Positions 22,776-35,600 of a DNA stretch of 64,000 nt are shown here, piece by piece. Under the pieces are notes generated by a model. That model worked only from the letters and a program-made list of their open reading frames with translations, was not told the origin of the DNA and ran no database searches. Position numbers and translations under genes: made by a program. Every line of letters starts with the position of its first letter. Position 1 is the first letter of the stretch. Source of the DNA: Rotaria macrura (taxonomy: Eukaryota; Rotifera; Eurotatoria; Philodinida; Philodinidae); the NCBI GenBank assembly GCA_900239685.1, contig OENT01000519.1, forward strand, positions 1-64,000, written 5' to 3'.

Positions 22776-23483
22776 TTAAACCGTGGGTACAATCGTATAA
22801 TCAACTTGTTGATCAAAATAATTTTTATTCTTCACATATTCATCCATACTAATAATGCTCTCTTGTCTGTTCACATTATTATCAATGAAAGGTTTGTCAA
22901 TGTTAAGTACACCATTAAGATGATCTATTTCATGTTGTAATAATTCACTAACAGACACGTCAAGTTCATTCCAGTTTTTCTTTTGACCATCATCATCGGT
23001 ATATACGATGGATATTGCTTTTGAACGTTGTTTCTTAACAAGAATACATGGAATACTCATGCAATCATCCCACATTGTTATTTTATCTGGTGACGACCAT
23101 GTAATCTCTGGATTTATTAGTGTTAATGGTCCATAACCAAGATTAAGAGCGATCAGACGAAGATTGATACCTATTTGACAAGCACTCATACCACGACCGT
23201 AGCCATTCTTACGACGGAAGTCAGCCAGAGCACGATGCAGTCGAAGTTTAGTAGCTCGAACAAAACTATCTTGAAGATTGAGAACTAATTCATTACTTCG
23301 ACGTAAATGAGGATCACCAATAAAAGATATTGATGCTGGTAGTGGATTCAACGAAGAAAATTTTTCAAGATCTTGTTGTAATGATGGTAAAACCCATTGT
23401 GATGAATAAGCATTGGTCGATTGTGCTCGATAGAATCGATGTGCAGAACGTAGAGAAAAAAGACAACGATGCAATTTTAACAT
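22776..23483 (-). CDS. Peptide deformylase, intronless, probably mitochondrial
   Basis: A single exon of 235 residues. The first ~22 residues are basic and free of acids (MLKLHRCLFSLRSAHRF), as in a mitochondrial targeting peptide. The three deformylase motifs are present: GYGRGMSACQIG (94-105, the GxGxAAxQ motif), DDCMS (139-143, in place of the usual EGCLS) and HEIDH (184-188), so the metal ligands Cys141, His184, His188 and catalytic Glu185 are all kept. The enzyme removes the formyl group from N-formyl-methionine of organelle-made proteins. The variant second motif belongs to a divergent subgroup, and the lack of introns contrasts with neighbours; horizontal origin or a retrocopy are both possible. 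It diverges from the next gene with 518 bases between. Confidence 0.9.
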   Translation of the reverse strand: MLKLHRCLFSLRSAHRFYRAQSTNAYSSQWVLPSLQQDLEKFSSLNPLPASISFIGDPHLRRSNELVLNLQDSFVRATKLRLHRALADFRRKNGYGRGMSACQIGINLRLIALNLGYGPLTLINPEITWSSPDKITMWDDCMSIPCILVKKQRSKAISIVYTDDDGQKKNWNELDVSVSELLQHEIDHLNGVLNIDKPFIDNNVNRQESIISMDEYVKNKNYFDQQVDYTIVPTV

Positions 23484-24001
23484 TTTACTTTTTTGTCGTT
23501 GATTGATAATATTTTGTATGGCAATGAAAACGTGTTCTTATCACTATCGCCCTGATCTTCATTCTGCATCCAGGTACAAAAAAAAACGTTTCAGAACGAA
23601 AAAAAAACCCAAGCGGATACATTTATTGGCCCTATAAAGGACAAATAAAGACACCGGAGAAGGCAAAGTAAAGGATGAAACGGCTTTTCTAAAATAATAT
23701 TTGATATGTGAGAAAAATACTCAAATGTAAGTTCAATTTAGATTCATGATAATATTGACGAGATGTTTTGTTTTTTTTGAAGCTTCTCAGAAAGAATTGC
23801 TAATAGATGTATCAACAAACAAGAAAGCGTTATCTATTTAATTTGATGATTGAAGAAGAACGAATCGCTAGTTATTGTTTGCAATTTTTTTATCTGTTAT
23901 CTAACAACAGATAATAGAAACTCTCATCTCATTCTATGGTAAAAACAAGAAGAAAAACAAAACATTTATGCTCTTTTTAAAATCACATATTTCCATTAAT
24001 T
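23484..24001. promoter_or_regulatory. Divergent promoter region between two intronless genes
   Basis: A 518-base gap separates the start codons of the deformylase (-) and the PLP enzyme (+). It is AT-rich and contains no coding frame, so both promoters must lie here or be shared. No specific binding site could be assigned. Neither ATG has a convincing 3' splice site just upstream, unlike many other genes in the window. Confidence 0.45.
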
Positions 24002-25249
24002 ATGTCAACAGAAAAATTCTTATCCTACGATAAAGGATTAGGTATTGGCAATCATTATTGTGAATGGAACCTATTACGAGAAGATATAAGTTTACCAGCG
24101 GCAAGTCTTTCGTCGGAAAATATTGAACATAATCTTAGTTGGATGGCAAAATTCATTGAAACATATAATGTTAAATTGGCACCACATGGTAAAACAACAA
24201 TGTGTCCGCAACTTTTTCATCAACAACTACGTTATGGTGCTTGGGCAATAACACTAGCAACTGTACAACAAGTTCAATTAGCTTATTCAGCTGGTATACG
24301 ACGTATATTAATGGCAAACCAGTTGATCGGCAAAACAAATATGGCCATAATTAAACAACTCATTGATAATGATCCTACTTTTGATTTTTATTGTTTAATT
24401 GATTCACAAACTAACGTTGAACAACTTGGAAAATTTTTCAGTCATGACACTCATGATCAACAAAAACGATTACAAGTTCTTCTTGAAATCGGCGTTCGTA
24501 ATGGTCGCACAGGGATACGAACAAACGAAGATGAAACGATTATTTTAGATACTCTTGGCAAATATCAAAATTCATTGGCACTAGCCGGTGTTGAATTGTT
24601 TGAGGGTGTACTAAATGAAGAACAACCTATTCGAGTCATGTTACAACGTGCCGTTGTTTGTCTAGAACGCTTAATCAATTCAAATCAAGTGTCTCGTTCA
24701 CCACCTATATTGTCCGGTGCCGGTTCAGCGTGGTATGATGTCGTTGCCGAAGAATTTTCAAAAATTACTTCGGCAGTTGATATTGTTCTTCGGCCTGGAT
24801 GCTATTTAACACATGACATAGGTATCTATCATCGTGCGCAAACACGTATTCTCGAACACAATTCAATTGCTCGAAATATTTCTCAGAATGATGCACTTCG
24901 ACCTGCTCTTAGAATTTGGGCATATGTTCAATCAATACCTGAAAGTCATCGAGCTATTATTGGTTTTGGCAAACGTGATGCAGCATTCGATGCCGGTTAT
25001 CCTATGCCTACTCTTCATTATCGATCCGAATGGTCTAAACCTATGGAAATAAATCCTCATCAATATCAAATAACAAATATGATGGATCAACATGCATTTA
25101 TGGCTTGTCCAACTGATCATAATCTTCGTGTTGGGGACATCATAGCATTTGATATATCACATCCATGTTTAACATTTGATAAATGGAAAAAAATATTGCT
25201 TATTAATAATGACTATACAGTTATTGATATTCTTGATACGTATTTTTAA
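24002..25249 (+). CDS. D-serine dehydratase-like PLP enzyme (alanine-racemase N-terminal fold), intronless
   Basis: A single exon of 415 residues. The N-terminal half is the fold-type III barrel of the alanine racemase/D-threonine aldolase/D-serine dehydratase group: LAPHGKTTMCPQ carries the PLP-binding lysine (Lys64), and AGIRRILMANQL follows. The C-terminal domain (D_ser_dehydrat type) has DQHAFM (His about 364) and SHPC (His about 387, Cys about 389), the usual metal-binding pattern. Such enzymes deaminate or cleave D-amino acids or 3-hydroxy-amino acids; which substrate is used here cannot be read. Length and motif set match the bacterial amino-acid deaminase branch. Absence of introns among spliced neighbours suggests horizontal gain from bacteria (inference). 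Confidence 0.87.
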   Translation: MSTEKFLSYDKGLGIGNHYCEWNLLREDISLPAASLSSENIEHNLSWMAKFIETYNVKLAPHGKTTMCPQLFHQQLRYGAWAITLATVQQVQLAYSAGIRRILMANQLIGKTNMAIIKQLIDNDPTFDFYCLIDSQTNVEQLGKFFSHDTHDQQKRLQVLLEIGVRNGRTGIRTNEDETIILDTLGKYQNSLALAGVELFEGVLNEEQPIRVMLQRAVVCLERLINSNQVSRSPPILSGAGSAWYDVVAEEFSKITSAVDIVLRPGCYLTHDIGIYHRAQTRILEHNSIARNISQNDALRPALRIWAYVQSIPESHRAIIGFGKRDAAFDAGYPMPTLHYRSEWSKPMEINPHQYQITNMMDQHAFMACPTDHNLRVGDIIAFDISHPCLTFDKWKKILLINNDYTVIDILDTYF

Positions 25250-25386
25250 TAGGGATTCATCCTATTTCTTTTTCATTTCTTTCCTTAAAATGAATAGATG
25301 CAGAAGAAAGAACAACAGCAACAACAATAGAAAAAAAAACGTTATATATAGATTCTCTTTTTTATTTCCTTTCATCAATAAAATAT

Positions 25387-25817
25387 TTATTGTCCAATCC
25401 GATTTATGACCCAATCTGTTTGACAAAGAGGACACTGTGCTCGTTGTTTAACCCATTGACTCATGCAACAATTGTGAAATGAATGATTACATGTACCCCA
25501 TACAATAATACATTCTTGAAGATTACTAGCTGCTTGACAACGGAGACAAGATTCAGATAAAGCCGTTCGACATATGGCACATACATCATGAGCTACATCC
25601 CAACTCCAAATACCTAACGGTGTATAAATTTGTTTCTTTTAGTTATTCTTTTCTAATAATGAAAAAGAAAAAAAAGCTTATTTATTGTTTACTGACCAAC
25701 AAGATTCCATCGTTTCAGTGTAAATGGAGCCGACGATGTTACAGTATCTGACGTTGGATTGGTAGTATTACTGTTGACATTAGTTAATTGTACAGATGTT
25801 TGACTATTCTCAGACAT
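25387..25817 (-). CDS. RNF7: RBX2/RNF7 RING-H2 subunit of cullin ligases
   Basis: Two exons, 25697-25817 and 25387-25613, giving 115 residues (human RNF7 has 113). A Ser/Thr/Asn-rich N-terminus leads into FTLKRWN and then the RING-H2 domain: CAICR, CLRCQA, WGTCNHSFHNCC, WVKQRAQCPLCQ and the end DWVINRIGQ. The CNHSFHNCCMSQW segment and the C-terminus favour RBX2 over RBX1, where HAFHFHCI would be expected. The protein brings E2 enzymes to cullin-5 and other cullin-RING ligases. It is convergent with the PLP enzyme gene, 137 bases apart. A strong pyrimidine tract and AG end exactly at the ATG. Confidence 0.95.
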
Positions 25818-26604
25818 CTCAAAATGAAGAAAAAAAGGCAATACATCAGGAATAATTAAATAGAATTCATAAGTTTCTTTCAAGGAATGATTGAAAAATT
25901 CTACAGAATAACATTCAAAAAAGCTTTGACATAGAGAAAAATTTTGACAAATTTTGACAAATAAATTCAAGGAGACAATACAAATGACGAAGAAAAAGAA
26001 GACAACGTTTCAAATACAACTGTTATTCATCAAAAAAACAATTAAAATTTATCAATTGATTTTTCAAGTAATTGTTCATATAGTAATTACAAAACAACTC
26101 TATTAATTGTGGAGTCAAAATAGTTATTGGTTTTGTACGAATTCAAGCATCGCTGATCTGCGTTGTAATCAGTTTTTGTAATTTCTATGGATGAAAAAGC
26201 AATGCATGAGTATAGTTTTATTCTGATGAAATATTTAGATGAAATCTAAGGCAATAATTCATGCTATGATGAACAAAATATTTAAAGTTTTAATGTACAT
26301 TTACGGGCAGTTAATAATCAAAGATCAATCATAAGTAGTTAGTAATAATACATAAGTTATTATATCGAATGAAAGGCAGAATGATGATATGCATGGGAAG
26401 TTACTTCGTCGCCTACTTGTAAGTTGTTCCCTTGATAAAAATAAAAGAGGAAAAAACACACCTTTGGTAATTTGTTTTTGCTTATAAATTATGATAATAG
26501 TCTAAGTATTAATCATGATTTTTACTTAGACTAAATATCGAAGTTAGTCACTTCTGTGTTATGGTTAAATAAGTTAATACATGTTGTTATCGTAGAGAGC
26601 GTTT
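25818..26604. other. Intergenic, RBX2 5' side to TRPM 3' end
   Basis: No gene recognised; expected to hold the RBX2 promoter and the TRPM 3' UTR. Confidence 0.5.
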
Positions 26605-29600
26605 TTAGCATTTAATTACGTGTTTTCGTGGTAAAAAAGGGTCAAAAGCACCTGTTTGACGTCTTTGAACACTAGGACTCGAATGAGATTTGTACTCATC
26701 CATTATTACTTCTCGATTTCTTTTTAGTGGATCGGCATGAGCGCTTGAATCATCAACTAGATTGATATAAAAGCAAATAGTTCTTTTTCGTGTTTCGTTT
26801 CTTGATGATGAAAATACTAATGAAATAAACGTGACTGAAGCATTAACATACATGATTCTTCAGGATCTAAACGCCTTTGGTCCGGCATTATGACTTTGTC
26901 ACCACCTATGACTTTCACACCATTCATAACGTATTCTAGAAATTCGCACATGTGGAGTTGCTATAAATAGAAATTTTATTGTGCAAATTATACAAAAAAG
27001 AATAGACAATATATATAAAAATATATAAATAAATCCTTACTTGATTACTCATCGTTTGCAATCGATTCTCAAGTGTTCGAATTCTATTTAATATGTTTTC
27101 CTGTGGTGATTGCCTAGAAAACAAGACAATAATGATTAGATTTAGAGAAAGTCAATGTTTTATATATGTAGTGTTTTTTTTTGTTGTCAACGAAATTAAG
27201 GATTCTTGTAAAATTTGATCAGTGGTCAGAAAAGTTGTTGAACTTGTCAACAAAATGAATTTGATCAACTCACTTTTACAGAACGACTATGACAGAAAGA
27301 CTTTTGACAAAAGAAATGCATTAGTGTTCAAATTAGAGAAAACTATACGAAAATAGATTTTTTTCTACGTAAAACTATTTTAAAGTGCATAGAATCTAAC
27401 GAAAATAGTAAAACTGTCATGTTTCCGAGCAATTGACATGCAGAATTTAACACTAGCTTCTTGAGAAGAACATGCACCTATGGAAAAGTTAGATATTAAT
27501 TTCACGTTGTAATGGTACTAAACCTTCGAACAACGATAGTGGACAATACGAAAATCTCTTATTTGTATTTAGGATTCGATACTCTAAAAGATGATTACCA
27601 CCGACACAAGAAATACACAATTTGCTTTGATCCGAAGACTAGTCTACTTTTGATTTTCAAAATGTCGATCTCTTCATAGAGTGTTGATTAAGTTTTTCTA
27701 TTCAATTTATCAGATACAAAACTTCATATACTTTTTAGATCACTATTCAGATTTATCATAAATGCTTGATATCGTAGGTGAAAAATACATTCGACTTCTG
27801 TGTTCAACAAGAATAAACAATATAATCATGCATAGTAGTAGTGTCTCATTTCAACTGATTACTTACACTCTGTCTTCGTCAAGATCACTTTCGTCAATTA
27901 ATTTTCTTCCTATTTTTAAATAATTAAGAAAAACATCATCACCGACTGCATCTTCGGCTATTTCAATATTTGTTGAAGTTCTTTCGTCGAGTGAAGTTTC
28001 TACCAATGAAAGATAAAGTTAAATATTTACGTAGACGATATAGCACTTCTATATCTACTGTATTTAGTTCGATTTAAATGTTGTTCATATTTAGTTTTCA
28101 AAAATTGTGATTTACAACATCGTGCCATCATGAATAATCCCAATCGCCAGATATGAGAAAAGAGAATGAAAGGTGGTGGAAAGGATGGACGTGATAAATA
28201 TTCGCACACTAATGCATATCGTTGAAATTTCCAGATGCGATCTGTATTTGTTTGAAGACGATCAAATGTATTACTAGATTGAAATAATAGAAGAAATTCA
28301 TATTAAATATAATTTATATTGATAGAAGTAGTTTATTTTTCTCAAAATTAGGAGCAGAACTTATTTTCATTCGAATTTAGTGTTCATTGCAACATTCATT
28401 CGTTAAATCACGTGTTACATGTTAGCAACGATGATGTTATTCGGAAAAAATACGGAGAAAAAATTACCCTATATCACGGCACACTAGTTCATAATTTAAA
28501 CACATACTCTTTTCCAACTCCATACACAAAAATAGTCACCGTACATCTAATCGATGTTACCTCTCCTGAGATTCAAATGTTGAGAAAACAAATTTGCGCA
28601 GAGTAAAAATTGAAGAATACAGTTAATTTTTAATTGTGTTATCATCGCGAGATATAGAATGTTTTTCATTCATGGTCTGCAACAGAATGAATGAATAGCA
28701 TTAACTTACCCAAGAGTAGGTATCCGAAAAGAAGCGTGTTGGATTGAACACGTTATTTCCTGATCGATATGAATCAGAAGAGAATTCAAGACTGATAACT
28801 CTTCATAGTAATGAGAAATCAGTAATAGGAATACGAATATGCATTAGCTGATGTGAAGAATAAGTAAATCCTTTGTTCAATTTCTTGGCAAACTAAGAGC
28901 AAAAACATATTGAGTCTTGTACATGATGTCTACTGCTCCTATATACATATTCTCATGAAGTTATTCGAAGGTTATTCAACGAATATTTGTTTTTCTCATC
29001 TTTTTTTAAATACCTGAACATAGCGATCAGTAGATTAACCAGAAGTATACTGACAACAGTTACATAAGCAATGAGTAAGACAAATGCAGCATAACCATTT
29101 GCTTCATAGTTATCTGGAACGAAAGAAAGACAAAATATGATTTAGATTCCAGCCTTGTAGTTCATAATTTTCATACTTTCAAATGAATCTAAAGCTTGTA
29201 ATTCACCAAATATTTGCCAATAGGCAAGATTTATGATCGCACGTGGTAGATGCCATGAGAATTTCTGTACACCATGTACTAAACCATAGAAAGGTACACC
29301 AAACGCCAAAATAAATACAAAGAACATTAACATGAAGAATTTTAAATCGTGTACCTTGAAAAGAGAAACACATCGAGATGAATATTCGAAAGAAAATAGT
29401 AATTGATCAGATCTATTTACCATTTCACCAATCATAACAAGCTTAGGTCCAAGTCGTTTAACAGCAGCAAACACATCTAACGATCGTATAAACCAAAGTG
29501 CTAAATCAATCGATAAAACAATACGTGCTGCACAAAAACAATCCGAGATGGGAATAAAGCGAAGGGTAAAACCGACGAAAAATAATCCTATTGCCAAAAC

Positions 29601-32600
29601 ATCTAGTCTATTCCAAAAGGTTTTAAAGTAAGCTGCAATTGCATTTCGTTTTGATGGTGCTTCCATTGTGAATAGCTTTAAAATGAATAAAACGTAACAG
29701 ATTAGTATAGTATATATGTGCACATATATATTTATAGATATTCAAATACTTTACTTGTCGAATTTCTTCACAAGCTAGAGTAAAAACCCAAATGACAAGT
29801 ACATATTCAGTGATAGCTGGTTGTTTTCGACGTTGAAATCCATAAGCATTTGATCGGCTAGCAATAAAATGGTTGTATGTTGATGAACTATTCAATTCTG
29901 CATGGTGATCATTGTTGTGAGCAGCTACATTATCCTTTTCGTTTGTTAAACCTGCCGATGGTGCACATTTATCAACTTGAAAATCATACAGTGGAAAGAA
30001 ATCACATAATAGTACATAGGAGAAGAGTAATAGAAAAATCACATGAAAGTACTAAAATAGAGAAGAAGAAGAATTTCATTAAACAAAATTGTACAACAAC
30101 CAAGCAATGATTTAAAAATTGTAACTGTTCTCAATCAGTTAATACTATTCATGGTGAACTTATATTTAGATCCTCGATTGATGAAATTAATAATTTTCAG
30201 TACAAAGATACAAGTTCTCATTAGAAACAAAGCCAATACGTCGAAATACATGAATTGAAACGAACTAATTTGTGTTTATCATTGTTGAAAGGAATATTAT
30301 CAAAACGATTAACGACGGAATTCATTAAATGCAATACCGATTCTATCGTGTCTTTCTTTATACAATATTTGCTAGATTTCTCTGTGAAGTAAACTGATTT
30401 ATGATATGTGTGTTAACGACGAATTCAGACTTGAATTTACTGGTTCTTGCTCAATCCATGAGTTATAACATAATATACTTGAAAACATTTGAGAAAAGTG
30501 TATTTAACCCCTAGTCATATTAAAGTTGATCTCAAATGGAATAAACAGATCTATATCAAGATAGGAATACGAGTTTTCTCTTTATTTTCTATGAATTGTC
30601 TAGTTAAGTGTGCATCAATTTTCTACCAATGCTCTCTCTATTCTTACCATTTGAAAATCGTTCGAAACTTTAAACTTTCGAAAGACTATAACCTACAATG
30701 TAGAACCATCACTGTCCATCAACCCACTAATTTACATAATGACTGCTCGATTGTGAACTAAACATTTCTTAATCATTAACTTCACTAGTAAATAACTGTA
30801 CCATTGAATTGCATAAGAATCTCTTCACAATTATGCTTCTGATAGGTATTTTGAAAAACAGATGATCGATTCTAATGTTGTCAAATTCTTGTCTATTTTG
30901 TTTAGATACCCAATATTTTCGTTCAATTTCTCTTTTTGTACTTTGATTTCAAAAATTTCGACGTCTAGACAACTCGACAAGATTGAAATTCATCATCAAG
31001 AAAGATTTTACATGAATTTTGAGCAAAGCCTGTTGCAGACATTGCATTTCCAGAGTATAAGGCTTCTTCTTATGAGTGATTTACATAAACCATGGAGTAC
31101 TGTTAGAAAACCCTACATTATTAAGAATGTTTCTAAAAACTTGATTATGTTGTTGATAGATCCATTCATCGAATTGAGAAACATTGAAATAGGTGTTCTG
31201 GATAGTTATAGTGGAAACGATATAATCATATGTTTATTATTAAAAAATGACTATTTATATTAGTTAGGAATTTCTACTCGGAAAGTTGTTTTTGCAGAAG
31301 GGATCCCTTCAATCAAATGCTACTTATTCATCACAGTATGCCTATTTCTCTCTTTCAATTATTTTTTCGTATTAGTCATTTTATTTTATGAAATATACCA
31401 TTACAATTTACCTGTAAAATACAAGCTGCTAGGTCTATTTGAATGCAATCGAAAATTTAATTCTAAAATCTAACATATGAAATATATTCAACAGACAACT
31501 TGGATAGTTTTATGTGACAAGATGCCAATGATTATGAATTCAATTTATTTCATTATATCAGACAAAAGGCTACCGATATATGTGTACAGAAAACATGTTA
31601 GTTTGAGAAATTCGATAAAATTAGGATCGCCAATTTTCGAAAAATTTCCTGGAAAAAACACTTTTCATCGTTTATTCGCTTCGTAGTGGTTTCAGAAAAA
31701 TCGAAAACATCTAGATGTGTGAGAACGAGCATGCTTTTCAGTAACGTTTTGGTTTAGTATCAGAAGAGTAGTGCACAATAACGACAGTAGCAAACATCGA
31801 TATTTCAATTCTCTTTTTTTCGCAGTTCGTTGTCCTTTGTTTCTCTATGAATCTGATACAAAACATGATTCGGTATAAGTTCGAGATTGACTCATTCTAT
31901 TACCATCTCTGCGGTTCCTACTTAGCAAATCGTATTTAACAGATATTTCAAAGTTTTCCGAAGAAGTTTTTTGGTCAGCACGAGATGAAAAAACATTATT
32001 CTGAGCAGTTTTGAAACGCACACTTATATTCCAAAAAAACGAAGATCAATAGATTTTGAAAATAGTGGAATGACTTTGTGTTTAGACAATGTGAATCTGA
32101 CAAATATAAAAATTATGAATCCAAGATAAGAAAAGTACCGATGATATAGTTCAGCACTCATTTATTTTGACGTATGTTTTGGTTAATATGGCAATGCAAA
32201 TCTTTTCCTTTCTCAACAAAATATTTGCATTCGAATCGACAAGACTTATCTAGGTGTGTAAATGTTGCCATGATAAAATCGATTCTCTGATTAAGTTGAA
32301 CATTTCAAATCATTCGGTAGCTGTAGAAATTTAACATTCTCTCTCGAGATATAGAACATGCAGTCTTTTGTTCAGTAGTTGAATACTTACTAAATTATAA
32401 AGATATTTAACATATGGAGCACGTACGAACATGATAATATTGTTGAAATATCGAGAAATGCTTTGCTTCGTCCTAGGAAAACAAAATAAATCATAGAACA
32501 TTTGTATCTAATAAAAGCGTAGTAGAAACTAAATAATTATTAAAGTAACCTTAATCATGAAGAAATCTTAGCAGCCGTGCAAAGCTATTAGTATTTTTTT

Positions 32601-35600
32601 TAATGCCATATCTACAAATATTTTTCTTTACTTTTCAAAACAGCCAACAGCAACGAATTCGACAGGAGTATCGTCTACATCCTGTGTGCCTGATAACAAT
32701 CTCATTTGAAATACATCTATAGGCCTACAAATATGAGAATAAAAACCAAATAACTATACATAAGATATTCAAATACTAAAAAAAGATGAAGATTAATAGT
32801 CACCTGTAAAATAAAGTGTTTCAAACATCATCTATTCTGATGGCATTTTTACTTTGTATTTACAGTTACTGGAGATCGAAAAACAAAAGTCTAAATGTAC
32901 TAAATCTAAACTAACAAAAAATCCAACCACGGATCTCTTCTTATGAATAGGATCTAATAATCAATGGATATGTTTCAAGCACAATCTTCACGTATGTGTT
33001 AGTATTTTATCATGGAAGAGAGAACACTTCTCGATGTTTGGCTTCAACTGATCAAGAAAATATTCACAAATGTTTATTCTTATGGGTGCACGAGCCCTAT
33101 ACTGTTAACTCTTTGTTTTAAAGTTATACTTCTATTTCCGGAAATGTTTTCTGCTCCTATGAGACTGACAATTCACATATTCACAGATGATGTCTAACTT
33201 AAAATCAGTTGAAGATCCATAATGATATAGGATCTTATAACTGAACAAGTGAAGAGATTTGATTTTTGAGGTGTTAGACGAAAAAAATTAGATCTAATTG
33301 AATTTTTTATATCTCTTTGATTATTTTACAGCACCCCAATATTCATGAAACAATGAAATCATATACGTGGGCCATTCTGAAAGTTTTTAGATTCTTTATT
33401 AAATTAAGAGATATCTAAGACTTTGATAGTTGTGGTAGTAAACGCAACTCTTCGAAGAAAGTATACAAAGTTTTAGCTCTTAGACATTTTTCCTTTGGTT
33501 GTTTTATAGATTAAGTGATTCACTACTGGCATTTTTTTTGCATCGTCATGAGTCTAACACGAAAACAAATTCGAGTAATGATTTATTATGATTACAAAAA
33601 ACAATTGTCACATGAGGAATGTCTTGAATCATTACACAAAACCTTTGGTGACTCTTATGTTTCTCGTGCCACAGTTTACAATCGGCTTGCTGAATTCAGT
33701 CGGGGCAGGAATCACTTTGAAGATGAACCTCGTGCTGGTCGACCAAGAGCTGCTGTCACTCCAGAAAACATCGACCCAGGTGAATGAATCTAATACCGAA
33801 CCCGATCGGATCCTACGATCCGATGAAATCTTATGGGAATCCGGGTTGTGGAAACAGTAACGGATCCGACGGAAGAAACCTATTTTCTTATTTGTGTACG
33901 AATTAGCATTTAATCTTAATAGTGAAGGCCTGTTTTATGATACGATGAAATCCAATCGGATTCCAATAGTAGGATTCAATAAAATCCAACACTAGGGGTC
34001 CGAATCTCGGATTGCAACCAGGAATCCAATGGGATGTCGTCGGATAAGAGAAACTCCGATAGAAACATGATCGGATCCAACGGTCGGAATGATCATCCTG
34101 GGGAAGCTGTTCGTGAACTGGTAAACATTGATCCACGTATCAAATGTCAAGAGATAGAAGACACTTTACAGATTGGATCGGCATCAACCGAAATTACTCT
34201 TTATGATAATCTTGGCTTAAAAAGAGTTAAATGTCGTTGGGGGCCACATTCTTTAACTGATGCTCAAAGAAAGGACCGTGTTGCCTGCAAATGTTCGAAA
34301 AATTCAATGCCGGCAAGTCAAAACGTGTATATGATATTATAACTGGTGATGAAAGTTGGGTCTATCATTATGATCCAAAAACGAAGCGTCAAAGTCAAGT
34401 TTGGATGGCAAGCAATTACCCTCATCTAACTAAAGTACGTCGACAACATTCTGTTGGTAAACATATGTTTGCAATTTTCTTCCTGAAGTCCGGTTTTAAT
34501 ACAATCATTCCTCTTGAAAATGCTAAAACAGTTACAACTAGGTGGTATGCAAATGAATGTCTTACACAAGCGATCAACCAAGTGGAGAAACAACGACGTC
34601 TCAATAGTCTTCTTATTCATCAAGGCAATGCCCCTGCACGCAGGACAGCACTAACAATGGAATATTTATATACTCAACACTTCAAATTGATGGGCCATCC
34701 CCAGCATATTCACCAGATCTAAGTCCGTGTGATTTTTGGGTGTTCCCAAAAATTAAACAGCAACTTCGTGGTAAAAATTCCAGGATATTAATGAATTTCA
34801 TGATGCTGTCAGAACACAAATAGGTTGTCTTCAAAAAGATGATTTCTGCCAATGTTATGAAAAGTGGTTTGAAAGAATGAATAAGTGTATTAGTGCACAA
34901 TGACTTTACTTCGAACAAATATAATAAAATTCTTTCAAACTCAGCTGACAGTATTGCAAATCTAAAAACTTTCAGAATGACCCACATACAAGATTTCATA
35001 TGAAAATCATGCTTATGTGAAATTTTCATTCTAATGGAAATCTATAATGAAGAAAAAAATAGAACACTTTAACTATCATCAAATTCACTCATTCGGAGTT
35101 GTCAAATGTTCTATTTTCTCTGCAAAAGCAAAACACTTTTATTCAGTACTTTTATACACATAGAAATTGTTCGAATAGTTTATCACTCAATCTGGAACAT
35201 TCAAGCATTCGAACTTTTCAGAATTTTTTCACTGATGACTTAAGTTTCATTGAGAATAAAATATTGGCTTATAGAAGAATACAGGTGTCATTAAATATTC
35301 TCTCGTAAGCTTCAACTTGTTAACCTTTTGCATACTAATCAATTGCGACATTACAGTTGAATAAAAATCGAATGGAAAGAAATACGTATAACACTCAGTA
35401 AAATATTTGATTTGTAGTTGCAGTTCGTGTGAATGTGACTACCTTGTGTTTACTCTCTAACGTTCTACAGTGTTAAAACGTAAAAATCTTGTAATCAAGC
35501 GAATGCTGACAATATATCTTAATAGTTTTGAAAAAAATCGATCATGTTATTTCTCAAGGAATTATTAATCGATACATGATGTTTTTCAATGATAGGCCGT

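Larger units (their letters stand above)
33366..34986 (+). mobile_element. mariner transposon, dead, inside a TRPM intron
   Basis: Matching terminal inverted repeats of about 28 bases (start YGTGGGYCATTCTGAAAG) lie at 33366 and 34986, flanked by TA on both sides, the target duplication of Tc1/mariner elements. Total length is 1,621 bp; removing the 328-bp nested insertion with its 2-bp duplication leaves about 1.29 kb, the normal size for mariner. It is in opposite orientation to the host TRPM gene, between exons 13 and 14. Confidence 0.93.

Noticed and set aside
30489..31686. Several plus-strand frames inside the long TRPM intron
   Set aside because: Ile/Lys/Phe-rich, no motif or transposon ends; considered intron noise.
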